Positions 17,888 to 27,018 are shown, counted from the first letter of the stretch. The stretch: DNA of 35,458 bases from Calothrix sp. MO_192.B10 (GCA_030065055.1 JASJDS010000019.1:1-35458); one strand, 5' to 3'. A program made the numbers and translations. Notes: a model not told the origin generated them from the letters alone.

Positions 17888-19798
17888 ATGATGTTGGGCA
17901 ATACATCGCAAAATGCAGCTATCTGCCTGGGTATAGGGTTCAGTGTTATTTATGGACTACTGCTTTCTAGCGTACCTGTAGTCAGAAATATAGAAGATCG
18001 GGTGAATGATAGCCTAATTTTACTGCGTAAATCGGGAAAAAAAACTGATGAAATTGCATTAATAAATATTCCTGCAAATAAACAGGCATTCTTGAAACCC
18101 TCTTTCTATGCTGATTTGAGCGAACGTTTGTTGAAAGAAAAAGCCGCCGTTGTGGTATTGAACTTTCCCCATAGCTGGGGGGAAAGCAATATAGGAGAAG
18201 AAGAGAAAATTAAAGAGTTAGTAGACAAGTATCGCGATCGCATTGTTTTAGCAGTCAGGACAATTGCTACCGGACAAGGTCAGACTCCAAGTGTATTAAT
18301 ATATAACCATTTTCTACCTTTTAAAAAAACAGATGTACAACCAGCAGTAGATATAGAAAAAATCCAGGGATTTTTTGAATATGAATCTTACTCAAAAAAT
18401 TCTACAGTTCCCATTAGACCTGCTCGTAAAATAAAATCCATTGATAAATTTAGCTCAGACGATCAGACAGATAATCGGACAGAAATAGAGTTAAAATCAG
18501 CAGCATGGCTATCTTTAGATAAATATTATCAATTTTTAAATCAAAGAGAAAAGCTAATCCTATCTCCCCAATCTGGTCATATTAATTTTGCTGGAGTACC
18601 AGGTTCTTTTTATAGTATTAACATCGATAAACTGTGTTTTCTAGCTATATCCGATAAGTGTGTTGTTGACGATCAGAAGAAAATAATTTTCCCCAAATTC
18701 CGCGACAAAATAGTATTAATTGGTGTCACACAGCAACAAGATAAATTATCTGTTACTGGCAAAAAAATGCCGGCAACAGAAGTACAAGCCAATCTGATTA
18801 ATAACTTGATGACAAAATCTTTATATCAGATTCCACCTGATTATTTACAGTTAGGAATTATCTTACTAGGTGGTGTGATTGTCAGTCAATTCATGATTAG
18901 TGGTACTACAAAACCTGGTAATTGGCATCAGAGGTGGAGTATTTTGCCGATCCTGGGTGTAATTGGTGGATATGGTAGCTTATATTTGTTATGTTTTTAC
19001 AAGGGTGTAATATTTCCCATAGCTTTACCAATTTTGATTTGGTTAGCAACAGGAGTTTCCCTAGCCGCTAGTTTGTGGATTGCTCAATTGTTAAAGCAGG
19101 ATGAGTTAAAACAGCGTCAATTAGCGGAGAAGAAAGCAGCTGTTTTACAAGCCCGTAAACTATTGTATCGTATTGCTTCTGATATTCACGATCGCCCACT
19201 TCAAGAAATCAAGGTCGTGATGGATCGAATTGAAATTTGGCAGTTTGATAATCCTAGTTTAAATACTGAGCCAATTTTAGAAAAGTTATTGTCAGTAAAT
19301 CGTGACATTCGCGCTCAATTAAATGATATTCGTACCATCGCCGATAAACTCAAACTAACACCGGAACTACGCTCTGGTTTAGATATGGGAATCCGGAGTA
19401 AGTTAAAGGAGTTAGTTAGCTCTGGTGAGTTAAGTTTAAAAGTCATTGATAATATTCAACCCTTGGAAGAACCAGACTTGGATAGTACATGGATTGATGC
19501 GCGGGAAGATATTTTCCGTTTCTTTCGAGAAGCAGTTGCTAATGTGATTCGCCACGCTCAACCACCCCAAGGTAATGCAACTACAGTAAAAGTAAGTCTA
19601 TTTCGGGAAGGTGCTGAGTGCGTTTTGATGGTGGAAAATGATGGTTCCTTTACAAATGGTTCTGCTACCAAGGGTCATGGTGGTGGTTATGGCACTAAAA
19701 TCATGGAAAGCATTGCGATGGAACTTCCTGGGGGTAAGTGGGAACGGTTCACTTCAGCTAATGGTGGGATGGTTGTCAAGCTGGTTTGGAAGTTTTGA
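17888..19798 (+). CDS. CHASE2-domain sensor histidine kinase
   Basis: This 636-aa membrane protein has an N-terminal helix (about 10-30), an extracytoplasmic CHASE2 sensor domain (about 35-315, with the typical FRDKIVLIGVT near 275) and three membrane helices at about 318-400. The kinase part is of the NarX/DegS type: a HisKA_3-like dimerisation helix with IASDIHDRPLQEIK (candidate phosphorylated H434), then an HATPase domain with the N-box FREAVANVIRHA near 550 and a G-box rich in GHGGGYGTKI near 605. No response regulator is in the neighbourhood. The start is uncertain. AGGAGG at 17881-17886 is only one base from the first ATG, so the ATG at 17891 or TTG at 17894 may be used. The small secreted protein gene lies just upstream. 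Confidence 0.9.
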   Translation: MMLGNTSQNAAICLGIGFSVIYGLLLSSVPVVRNIEDRVNDSLILLRKSGKKTDEIALINIPANKQAFLKPSFYADLSERLLKEKAAVVVLNFPHSWGESNIGEEEKIKELVDKYRDRIVLAVRTIATGQGQTPSVLIYNHFLPFKKTDVQPAVDIEKIQGFFEYESYSKNSTVPIRPARKIKSIDKFSSDDQTDNRTEIELKSAAWLSLDKYYQFLNQREKLILSPQSGHINFAGVPGSFYSINIDKLCFLAISDKCVVDDQKKIIFPKFRDKIVLIGVTQQQDKLSVTGKKMPATEVQANLINNLMTKSLYQIPPDYLQLGIILLGGVIVSQFMISGTTKPGNWHQRWSILPILGVIGGYGSLYLLCFYKGVIFPIALPILIWLATGVSLAASLWIAQLLKQDELKQRQLAEKKAAVLQARKLLYRIASDIHDRPLQEIKVVMDRIEIWQFDNPSLNTEPILEKLLSVNRDIRAQLNDIRTIADKLKLTPELRSGLDMGIRSKLKELVSSGELSLKVIDNIQPLEEPDLDSTWIDAREDIFRFFREAVANVIRHAQPPQGNATTVKVSLFREGAECVLMVENDGSFTNGSATKGHGGGYGTKIMESIAMELPGGKWERFTSANGGMVVKLVWKF

Positions 19799-20246
19799 AC
19801 TATATTATGTTCGGGTAAATAGTTACGATTAAATCTCACGCAAAGGCGCGAAGACGCAAAGTTTTTATTGTAAGCAATTAAGCGAACTTCATATTAGACA
19901 TCACTTTGGAGAAACTGATAACTGTTAGCGCAGCTCCTCCGTAGGTTGGGTGAAACGAAGTGGAACCCAACATAGAATATGAGGAAAACAGAAATTATTT
20001 AAACAACAAAATGACCTAATTGCTCGGCAAAAAATAACGCTGCAAGCCTCGATATAAGAATTATTTTGGAGAGCAAAAAGGATGTCATAAGCCGAAGGCT
20101 GGAAACAAAGCGTATAGCAATTTATTCATTCCCTACAAATATTAAAATGTTGGGTTGCGCTCCGCTCCACCCAACCTACAACTACTACAACTTACTAAAG
20201 CTGTGCGGTTCTCACTTGTATCTATTTTAACACTTGATTCTGGAAT
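19799..20246. repeat. Intergenic region bounded by a 33-bp inverted repeat
   Basis: The segments 19941-19973 and 20147-20179 are inverted copies of each other: identical for the outer 10-12 bases and different in the middle. Each also folds on itself (GTTGGGT with ACCCAAC). A piece of the CTCACGCAAAGGCG repeat lies at 19831-19860. The 170 bases between the inverted copies have no gene. The unit may be a small non-autonomous element or two insertions of one palindromic repeat. Confidence 0.65.
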
Positions 20247-21227
20247 CTAAGAAAGCCAGTCGAAGGGTTTATCAGGAACAAACTTGTCTGAGACTTCACC
20301 AGAAAGTATGCGGTTGTTACTAAGGTCAAGCTTCATAGTTTCCTGACCCTCCTTAAGATCCAATTTTTCTAGATCCACCCAGAAAATAGAAGGTGTGAAA
20401 GCAGATTCAAAATAGTAGCGTCGGTTTTTAATATCAAAAACAGTTCGCCAAATAGTAGAAGCGATGTTTGGTCTGTCTGGGTCAGAAATAGTTAGCGGAA
20501 CTCCAATGTGGCGGATTATAGAAAATACTATTGCAGTCGCCATCTGTAAATCACTTACCTTCTCAGCTGCATTGAGATTCCAGCTGACTCGGGCAAATCG
20601 GTCAGAAGCACGATGGGTACCTGGTAACATCTGCAAACCACCAACGTCATTCCAGTAGGTATTGATTGCTAATTGCTCATCAAAGGGTGGTGAGTTTGTC
20701 ATCACTGTATATTTGGAGTCGTGATAGATAACAAGATGACCCTCAATATATTCAAAAATGGCACTATCACCCGAGGGGTCAGCAATTGAAATATGACCAG
20801 TAGTAGGACTACCATCAGGAAGATCGGGCGCAACAATCACAAAGGGTTCCTTCTCAAGGTCATCCACTGCTTCTGCCACTGTACTATAATTATCAAGGAT
20901 ATACTGTAGCCAAGCACCTACGGAAATCTTTGGTTTCTTAGATTGGTCTGGATCTCCATAGTCAGACTCGGCGAGGTAAAGACCGTTAGCAACAAGCCCA
21001 GCATCGTTAATGCCATCGGATGAAACAGCACCGTAGACATCTGCTACGACGGAGCCATATTTAGACTTCCACTCGATAGAGTTAGGACCAACACCACCGT
21101 CACGTTTCATGCCACGTGGAAAAGCCCAGAGATTAGTTTGAGTATCCTCGTACCAATCCATGCTTCGACCAACCAAGTAATTCTTAGTTTCAGTAGATGG
21201 AGCCTCGTATAGGACGCGAGTACACAT
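20247..21227 (-). CDS. Choloylglycine hydrolase / penicillin V acylase family (Ntn) amidase
   Basis: The 326-aa protein is a linear-amide C-N hydrolase of the bile salt hydrolase/penicillin V acylase family. After removal of Met1, Cys2 would be the catalytic N-terminal nucleophile. R21 and D24 (in GRSMDW) and N81 (in GLVANGLYLAE) fit the family's conserved active-site residues. There is no signal peptide before the cysteine, so a cytoplasmic enzyme is expected, although some relatives are exported. Natural substrates in cyanobacteria are not known to me; acyl-homoserine lactones or N-acyl amines are possible. It stands alone between repeat-rich gaps. Confidence 0.92.
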   Translation of the reverse strand: MCTRVLYEAPSTETKNYLVGRSMDWYEDTQTNLWAFPRGMKRDGGVGPNSIEWKSKYGSVVADVYGAVSSDGINDAGLVANGLYLAESDYGDPDQSKKPKISVGAWLQYILDNYSTVAEAVDDLEKEPFVIVAPDLPDGSPTTGHISIADPSGDSAIFEYIEGHLVIYHDSKYTVMTNSPPFDEQLAINTYWNDVGGLQMLPGTHRASDRFARVSWNLNAAEKVSDLQMATAIVFSIIRHIGVPLTISDPDRPNIASTIWRTVFDIKNRRYYFESAFTPSIFWVDLEKLDLKEGQETMKLDLSNNRILSGEVSDKFVPDKPFDWLS

Positions 21228-21692
21228 AGTTAAGTCTTTTGCAAAATAGTTTTTACCAACGTTGATCGTAAATTAAGCTGAAAACTTCCACACCATTCTC
21301 CAGACATATGTGCTTAACCCTCTTCTATCACTTTCGGGAGATAATAATCTAGGATGCTTACAACATAAGACTTTTACGAAAAATCTTGATTCCAGGCATT
21401 CTGTTTAAAAATAAACGCTCAAATCCCCGACTTATATACAGCTGAAAATTTGGCTTTTATTTTTATTTTCCCAGAGTGACAAAACAGGGTTAATATAATT
21501 AGGGCTTGTTGAAAAAGTCTTTTGGCGAGGGTAGGGAACTCTTAACAGTTTTATCCCCATTTTTTCTATTCTTTTTACCAGAAAAAATTCCTAACTGTAA
21601 CCAACAGATCCCCGACTTCTTTAAGAAGTCGGGGATCGCTCACACCCGCAACTCATCAAAATTAATGGGACATATTCATCCTATTTGATGAT
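21228..21692. repeat. Intergenic region with IS-end-like repeat and a long hairpin
   Basis: The segment 21501-21552 is a second copy of the repeat at 2804-2848. A perfect inverted repeat at 21607-21637 has 15-bp arms (GATCCCCGACTTCTT and its complement) around one base. Neither side has a T-tract, so it looks like a dispersed palindromic element rather than a terminator. No gene is seen. Confidence 0.75.
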
Positions 21693-21896
21693 TCAGTCAT
21701 CAGGAAATTGCCAAGCAGAAATACGTTCCACGTCTTGGCTATTACACTTAACACAGGTAGCAGTAAAATTTGAATCCATCCATTCATACTCACAGACACG
21801 ACAATGGCAGAGGATATTATTACGGTTGGCGTTGTTAATACCCTGATGCCATTGCTGTAGTTGCTGAGGATTTGTGAAAGGAAAACTATCAGACAT
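21693..21896 (-). CDS. Small zinc-ribbon-like protein
   Basis: This 67-aa protein has four cysteines and a histidine in the pattern CHCRVC...CVKC (C30, C32, C35, C48 and C51 in LCHCRVCEYEWMDSNFTATC and VKC), which suggests a zinc ribbon with two knuckles. Function is unknown. It starts 30 bases after the end of mgtE on the same strand and probably shares its transcript. The ATG at 21896 is the only sensible start. Confidence 0.7.
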   Translation of the reverse strand: MSDSFPFTNPQQLQQWHQGINNANRNNILCHCRVCEYEWMDSNFTATCVKCNSQDVERISAWQFPDD

Positions 21897-21926
21897 TGAT
21901 AACTGAAATAACTTATTGATTAAAAA

Positions 21927-23270
21927 TTATCTCAATATTTGTAAAGCGATAGAAATCATCGACAAAAAAGTTAGAAATCCGATCGCATCTAAGGTTGTGG
22001 TCATTAAAGGACCACTAATTAAAGCCGGATCGAGTTTTAATCGCTTCAAACCCATTGGTAATAAAGTCCCCAAGGTAACAGCAACCAATACGTTGACAAC
22101 CATCACAAAACCAGCAACAAAAGATATCCAACGGTCATCAGGAGGGGACCACATCATTGATAGGGTGGTAAGAGCTAATCCCAATCCAATTGCTGTGCCT
22201 AACCCAGCGGTGAGTTCCTTCCGCAGCAGTTTCAAGGTATCCTTCGGTGTTACTTCTCCTACTCCTAACCCCCGTACAGTTACGGATAAAACTTGAAAGG
22301 CAACATTCCCACTACTGTTAGCCAAAATCGGCATAATAATTGCTAACACTGGTACCACTGCAATCACTTTCTGAAAAGGTGCGATCGCACTGGCGGCGGT
22401 AATATATAAGACAATATTACCTAATAACCAGGGTAGTCGCTTGCGAATAGTAACTTGAGGGGATGCTAAAGCTGCTTCATCGCCACTAATACCCGCTAAC
22501 TTTTGAATATCCTCGGTGGCTTCCTCCTCCAAGATATCAACAACATCATCAATGGTAAGAATGCCAACTAATCTGTCTTCCCGATCCACCACTGGTAAAG
22601 CAATCAAATCATAACGTTTCATGACTTGAGCAGCTTCCTCCTGGGGTGTTTCCGTTTTTACCTTAACCACGCGATCGCTGGCAATACTCCGCAGGAAGAC
22701 ATCGGGAAAGGTAAACAGTAATTGTCGCAGGGAAACTACGCTGACTAACTTACGGTTGTTGTCAGTCACATATGCGTAGTATATGGTCTCCTTATCCTCA
22801 TCCTGGTAGCGGATTTTACTTAAGGCTTCCCCAACCGTTAAACCTTCCTGCAATCGCACATATTCCGTTGTCATCAACCGTCCCGCCGTACCTTCGGGAT
22901 ATCCCAAAATGGTGGCCGTAGCTTGTCTTTGTTCTGGACTGAGTTCCCGTAATAGTCTTTTGACTACCTTTGCCGGTAGCTCATCAAACAATACTGCTCG
23001 TTCGTCAGGACTCATTTCCTCGACAATTTGTGCTACTTGCACATCATGCAAAGAATTAATTAATTCCCCCTGTACTTGGGCAGGTAAATATTCAAATACA
23101 TCAATTGCCCGATCTTTATTTAACAAGCGAAAGGCAATCGCCCGTTGTTGTTTCGGTAAGTGGGCAATATACTCCCCCACATCAAAAGGTTGTAAATGAT
23201 TTAAATTCCACTTCAGCTGGTTTAAGTCGGCAATGTCAATGACTGAATTGCGAGCATCCTCTGCGAGCAT
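21927..23270 (-). CDS. mgtE: Magnesium transporter MgtE
   Basis: The 447-aa protein has the full MgtE order: a helical N domain (about 25-130, with SPDERAVLFDELP), a CBS pair (about 137-250), the connecting helix EEEATEDIQKLAGI, and a C-terminal five-helix membrane domain (about 280-447) with NSSGNVAFQ and the conserved DAIGFLTF near the end. MgtE is a magnesium channel gated by magnesium binding to its cytosolic domains. I start it at the ATG at 23270, not at 23306, because AGGAGG lies just four bases upstream of the inner ATG. The zinc-ribbon gene follows. The upstream region does not show a recognisable magnesium riboswitch. Confidence 0.95.
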   Translation of the reverse strand: MLAEDARNSVIDIADLNQLKWNLNHLQPFDVGEYIAHLPKQQRAIAFRLLNKDRAIDVFEYLPAQVQGELINSLHDVQVAQIVEEMSPDERAVLFDELPAKVVKRLLRELSPEQRQATATILGYPEGTAGRLMTTEYVRLQEGLTVGEALSKIRYQDEDKETIYYAYVTDNNRKLVSVVSLRQLLFTFPDVFLRSIASDRVVKVKTETPQEEAAQVMKRYDLIALPVVDREDRLVGILTIDDVVDILEEEATEDIQKLAGISGDEAALASPQVTIRKRLPWLLGNIVLYITAASAIAPFQKVIAVVPVLAIIMPILANSSGNVAFQVLSVTVRGLGVGEVTPKDTLKLLRKELTAGLGTAIGLGLALTTLSMMWSPPDDRWISFVAGFVMVVNVLVAVTLGTLLPMGLKRLKLDPALISGPLMTTTLDAIGFLTFLSMISIALQILR

Positions 23271-24231
23271 AAAACCTCCTATTGCCTCCCCTTCGCCGGG
23301 AGACAAGCTCGCCAGCTTAGGGGAGGAACGTACTACTACCTTCTTGTGGACTTTTGTCCATAAAATCTCAGAAATTCAACGTCGATGCCCAAATGTGGAC
23401 ACCATTAAGTCATAATACTAACTTGCAAACGAACTATCCGGTAGATGCTGAACACTAATGTGCTTGTTTGTAATATTACGCACAAGTAAGTCGCTCTTTA
23501 CCCTAACATTCGATATGTTTGAGTAGATTTTACTACTCATTTCCTTTGTGTCAAGTCCGTGAGTTAATCAGTTTGTAAATTTGACAAAGTCAAAAACGTA
23601 ACACAAATTAAATTCCTAACTATTCATACAATAACAAAATAATCGGCAATTATACTTAGAAAAATGAAATTAATTGCGATCGCTATTTATTTTTTGCTGT
23701 TTTAGACAGATATCGGTAATTAATATTTGCTATTAAGTAAGTCGGCGTAAAAAATTCAAAGTATGTCATTGCGAGTGGAACGAAGTGAAACGAAGCAATC
23801 CCAAGAATTTTGTGCTAGTTTACATTCTGTTACATAGTGATGTTTATTTGTGCCGACTTACTTAACTTGCTATTAACCTGTTATTAAACTATTAGTAGAT
23901 TTATAATTACTAGTCTAATTAATAAACCCTGTCCATGTTGAAACCTGGAGTTTCTAATTATTCGGATGTGTCATTGCGACGCAAGGAAGCAATCGCAAAT
24001 TCATTTTAGAAAACTACGGTTCTTAAGGTAGATGAGGTTTATATTTTAATTCTGGGTAAAAATTGTTAATTTTCATGATAAATGTTGACTGTAAATAATT
24101 TGAAAAATATTTATTTAATTTAGATAATATTTTATTCATCAGCTAATCTTAAGTTCAAGAATAATCGTCAGGCACTTGGAGTGGAGCTATGGGTAGTTCA
24201 AAATAGAGTTATCTTGATTCTAAAACCAACC
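23271..24231. other. Long AT-rich intergenic region
   Basis: This gap of about 960 bases between divergent mgtE and Uma2 genes has no supported gene. It contains the MITE-like element at 23733-23866 and a short partial relative at 23968-24003 (GTCATTGCGACGCAAGG onward). The stretch around 23560-23680 and 23880-24180 is strongly AT-rich. The mgtE promoter must lie in the first part. Confidence 0.55.
23733..23866. mobile_element. MITE-like element with 14-bp terminal inverted repeats
   Basis: TTAAGTAAGTCGGC (23733-23746) and its exact complement GCCGACTTACTTAA (23852-23865) bound an element of about 133 bases with no coding capacity. TTGCTATTAA occurs at both flanks (23727-23736 and 23867-23876) and may be a target-site duplication, although the left copy overlaps the inverted repeat. 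The interior has GTCATTGCGAG...GAAGCAATCCC, a widespread bacterial repeat motif. Confidence 0.65.
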
Positions 24232-24807
24232 ATGGCTCAACTCAAAACCCAACTCACCCTCGAAGAATTTCTGGCACTTCCCTCTGGTGATGTAACATAC
24301 GAATTTGTTAACGGTGAAGCTGTCCCCAAATATAGCAACGATGAAATGTCACCAAAATTTTTTCATTCTACAATTCAAAAAGCTTTACTTATTTTGCTAG
24401 ACCAATGCTTGCAAAATCAAGGTCGTGTGGAAGTTGAATGGGCTGTAAAATTAAAAATTAATCATCAAGATTGGGTTCCTGTACCTGATTTGACCTATGT
24501 TTCTTATGACTTGCTGAGTGCTGATTGGTTAGAAGATGAAGCTTGTCCTGTGACACCGGAATTGGTGATTGAAATTATCTCACCAGGTCAAACTTTTGGG
24601 GAAATGACTGAAAAAGCCACTGATTATCTCAAGGCTGGTATTTTATGGGTTTGGGTGGTGGATACAAAAGCTAGAACTATAACTGTATTTGCCCCATCTT
24701 CCCTTCCTGTTACTTATCGAGAAAATCAAGTAATAAGTGATGAAAAGTTACCAGGATTGGAAATTACTCCCAATGCTGTGTTCCAACGTGCTGGTTTGAT
24801 TAAGTAA
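24232..24807 (+). CDS. Uma2 family (DUF820) putative endonuclease
   Basis: This 191-aa protein has the Uma2 fold, a PD-(D/E)XK nuclease-like family that is greatly expanded in cyanobacteria and whose biological role is unclear. Visible motifs are LTLEEFLALPSGD near the start, VPDLTYVS (first acidic residue), ELVIEIISPGQ (second acidic residue) and EKATDYLKAGILWVWVVD (lysine and the conserved end). I chose the ATG at 24232 (MAQLKTQLTLEEF), because the residues before it, from a GTG at 24181, are not family-like. It stands alone, with long gaps or mobile elements at both sides. Confidence 0.88.
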   Translation: MAQLKTQLTLEEFLALPSGDVTYEFVNGEAVPKYSNDEMSPKFFHSTIQKALLILLDQCLQNQGRVEVEWAVKLKINHQDWVPVPDLTYVSYDLLSADWLEDEACPVTPELVIEIISPGQTFGEMTEKATDYLKAGILWVWVVDTKARTITVFAPSSLPVTYRENQVISDEKLPGLEITPNAVFQRAGLIK

Positions 24808-24826
24808 TAATTGAACTAGATTTTAA

Positions 24827-24988
24827 GAGCGTGTTCATAAAATAATTATTAAAGCGTAGGGTGCGTTATGCTTGGAAGCTAACGCACCATAATCGCAGGT
24901 GCGTTACTGGTAAAAATCTGATGAACAATCCGAAATACCTATTAAGCCGTAACACACCCTACTTAATATTTTATTAATAAACACCCTC
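24827..24988. mobile_element. MITE-like palindromic element, about 162 bp
   Basis: The ends are GAGCGTGTTCAT and, inverted, GAGGGTGTTTAT. Similarity continues inward for about 40 bases, including TAGGGTGCGTTA against TAGGGTGTGTTA. The trinucleotide TAA flanks both sides (24824-24826 and 24989-24991) as a possible target duplication. It has no coding capacity. It lies 19 bases after the Uma2 gene; the remainder of the gap to 25170 shows nothing recognisable. Confidence 0.65.
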
Positions 24989-25170
24989 TAAGAAACCCAG
25001 TCCCAACTTGTTCTTACTTGAAAACTGAAACAGATACCTGGATTCAGGTTGTGAGAGACATTATCACCTTCCTTTATTGTCCAGTCGAAGCTCCTTCACC
25101 ACCCGTGCGCGGTAATAGCTAATCTATGGTGTGAATGATTTTACGCTTTCGTTCTAATATTAGTAACTTT

Positions 25171-27018
25171 TTACTGACCGGTGGAGGAATCCTCAAATAT
25201 TGCTCCACGTCGAATTAGGTCAAGCCTCATTTCTGAAGAAATTCCTGTATTATTTCTGAACCGGGTATTTTCCACACTGGCACCAGTGAGGTTGGAACCA
25301 TTGAAGTTGGAACCATTGAAGTTGGAACCATTGAAGTTGGAACCATTGAAGTTGGAACCACTGAAATCGGCACCACTGAAGTTGGAACCACTGAGGTTAG
25401 AACCAATGAGGTTAGAACCACTGAAATCAACACTACTGAGGTTAGAACCACTGAAATCAGCACTACTGAGGTTAGAACCACTGAAATCGACACCAATGAG
25501 GTTAGAACCACTGAAATCGGCACCACTGAAGTTGGAACCACTGAAGTCGGCACCAATGAGGTTAGAACCACTGAAATCGGCACCACTAATTGCTGTTTCC
25601 GTTACCTTAACTGCTGGAAATGCATAAAATTGTTGGTTTAATGCCTGACGATACTGGTTGAGTTCATTACAAATTTCTTGCTTCCATTTATCATCACCCC
25701 ATTTATCCCAGCGATCGCATCTGAGAAATTCTTGAACCACTGGTTCTTCATATACCTCTTTTCTCTCTTTATCGTTCAGTTTTCTTGCTTTAGGAAGACT
25801 ATACTCATAGCGTTGACGTGGTTTTAGAGATATAACAGGAAATGGTTTTTGTGGATTACCAAGTTGAGTAATCTTAACCTTTCCGACTAAATCGTTGATC
25901 GCAAATCCATTATTGGTAGTATTTGCATGAATCAGTGTGCGTTGTTTGTCATCAGGTGAAATTAGGATATCGCCATCATTGTAAATATTGAAAATACAGG
26001 ACTTGGCTCCTTTAGCTTCTTCCTCTATTTCATCTTTCAATTTCGATACTTCTTGACCATTCCCACGACGAACATAACGTTGATTGCCTGCACACTCAAG
26101 AGTTAAGTTAATAGGTCTTTGTGAAGTAGATATCCATTTGCCATGATTAACAATGGAGCAAGTTCTCTTCTTATCCTGGCCCTCACAAACTTTTAAAGCC
26201 CTATCACAGACATTTTTAATTGCTTCTCGTTGATGACCAGGATCTTTAGTTTGTAATTGATAATTAGAATCTTTTTTAGGATCTGATGGTGCATATGTCA
26301 ATTCAGAAAGTTGAATATTCCATTGACCACCTCCATTTTCTATGACACTACAATATTGACGGGCATGGACAGCAGCAGATCGAGCAATTTTTTGCTGATC
26401 GATTGTTGAGCTGTTTCTTGAATTATGAGGAAATAAACTAAATTTTTTGTGCTTAGACTGAGCTTTATTTCCAGTTTTTAGGTTAATTTTAGTAATTTTA
26501 CTTTCGTCAGGACTATACTGAATTTCGGAACAACCATTATTACCTTTTTGAGATTTCCAACCAATAGTAAAGCTTCCTTGCGCTCTACAGGGATAAAAGT
26601 ATTCAGAATAGAATTTACTGAAGCCAGAAGCAGCTAAAAATTCCTTAATTTTCTGCTCTGATTTCGTCTTAAATCCAAGTATTACTCCAATACTTTTATC
26701 TGGTGTTCCATCGATACCAAGCCTTCTATCCTCATCATCCGTGATGGTATCACCTTTTTTAGCAGGATTTTTTGGATATCCTGAACCTGATACTATTTCC
26801 ACCTTCTTACTAATATATATTTCATTACATGGCTTGCTATTATTTTTACGACATATGGCATCAATTATCGCAGATTGAGGTGGAGGTCCTTTATATTCTG
26901 AATGTTGGGCTAAGACTGTACCAATGTTGATATAATTTGGTAAAAATATTAGTGAAAAAGCAAAACTAATAACAAGTAATAAAAAAATAAATATTCGCTT
27001 CAATGTTCTCTTCGTCAT
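25171..27018 (-). CDS. Exported or membrane-anchored protein with pentapeptide-repeat tail
   Basis: This 615-aa protein starts with a basic N-terminus and a strong hydrophobic segment (about 9-28), a signal anchor or signal peptide with a possible site after VLAQ. Residues 40-460 are an unrecognised, lysine- and cysteine-containing region (for example CRAQGSFTIGW and CDRALKVCEGQ). Residues about 477-585 are pentapeptide repeats, alternating ADFSG and SNLIG/SNFNG units, which form a right-handed beta-helix. It ends MRLDLIRRGAIFED. It begins 79 bases after the STAND NTPase gene on the same strand, so the two are probably one operon. A partner role for the NTPase, for instance as sensor or effector in the envelope, is inference. 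Confidence 0.82.
   Translation of the reverse strand: MTKRTLKRIFIFLLLVISFAFSLIFLPNYINIGTVLAQHSEYKGPPPQSAIIDAICRKNNSKPCNEIYISKKVEIVSGSGYPKNPAKKGDTITDDEDRRLGIDGTPDKSIGVILGFKTKSEQKIKEFLAASGFSKFYSEYFYPCRAQGSFTIGWKSQKGNNGCSEIQYSPDESKITKINLKTGNKAQSKHKKFSLFPHNSRNSSTIDQQKIARSAAVHARQYCSVIENGGGQWNIQLSELTYAPSDPKKDSNYQLQTKDPGHQREAIKNVCDRALKVCEGQDKKRTCSIVNHGKWISTSQRPINLTLECAGNQRYVRRGNGQEVSKLKDEIEEEAKGAKSCIFNIYNDGDILISPDDKQRTLIHANTTNNGFAINDLVGKVKITQLGNPQKPFPVISLKPRQRYEYSLPKARKLNDKERKEVYEEPVVQEFLRCDRWDKWGDDKWKQEICNELNQYRQALNQQFYAFPAVKVTETAISGADFSGSNLIGADFSGSNFSGADFSGSNLIGVDFSGSNLSSADFSGSNLSSVDFSGSNLIGSNLSGSNFSGADFSGSNFNGSNFNGSNFNGSNFNGSNLTGASVENTRFRNNTGISSEMRLDLIRRGAIFEDSSTGQ
25275..25590 (-). repeat. 15-bp periodic coding repeat (pentapeptide units)
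   Basis: The pentapeptide part is almost exactly repetitive in DNA as well as protein. Units of 15 bases such as CTGAAATCGGCACCA and CTGAAGTTGGAACCA (plus-strand reading) recur about 20 times with few changes. Four adjacent units near 25303-25357 (SNFNG) are identical. This implies recent expansion or ongoing homogenisation, and unit number may vary between strains. Confidence 0.85.

Noticed and set aside
21228-21692. An intact insertion sequence
   Set aside because: Only a 50-base repeat that resembles an insertion-sequence end is present, with no transposase frame.
23306-23306. Upstream start for mgtE at 23306
   Set aside because: AGGAGG sits four bases before the inner ATG at 23270, which fits the family N-terminus better.
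25181-25627. Plus-strand open frame rich in LEPLK repeats
   Set aside because: It is the antisense shadow of the pentapeptide coding repeat, open only because the 15-bp unit lacks stops on that strand.
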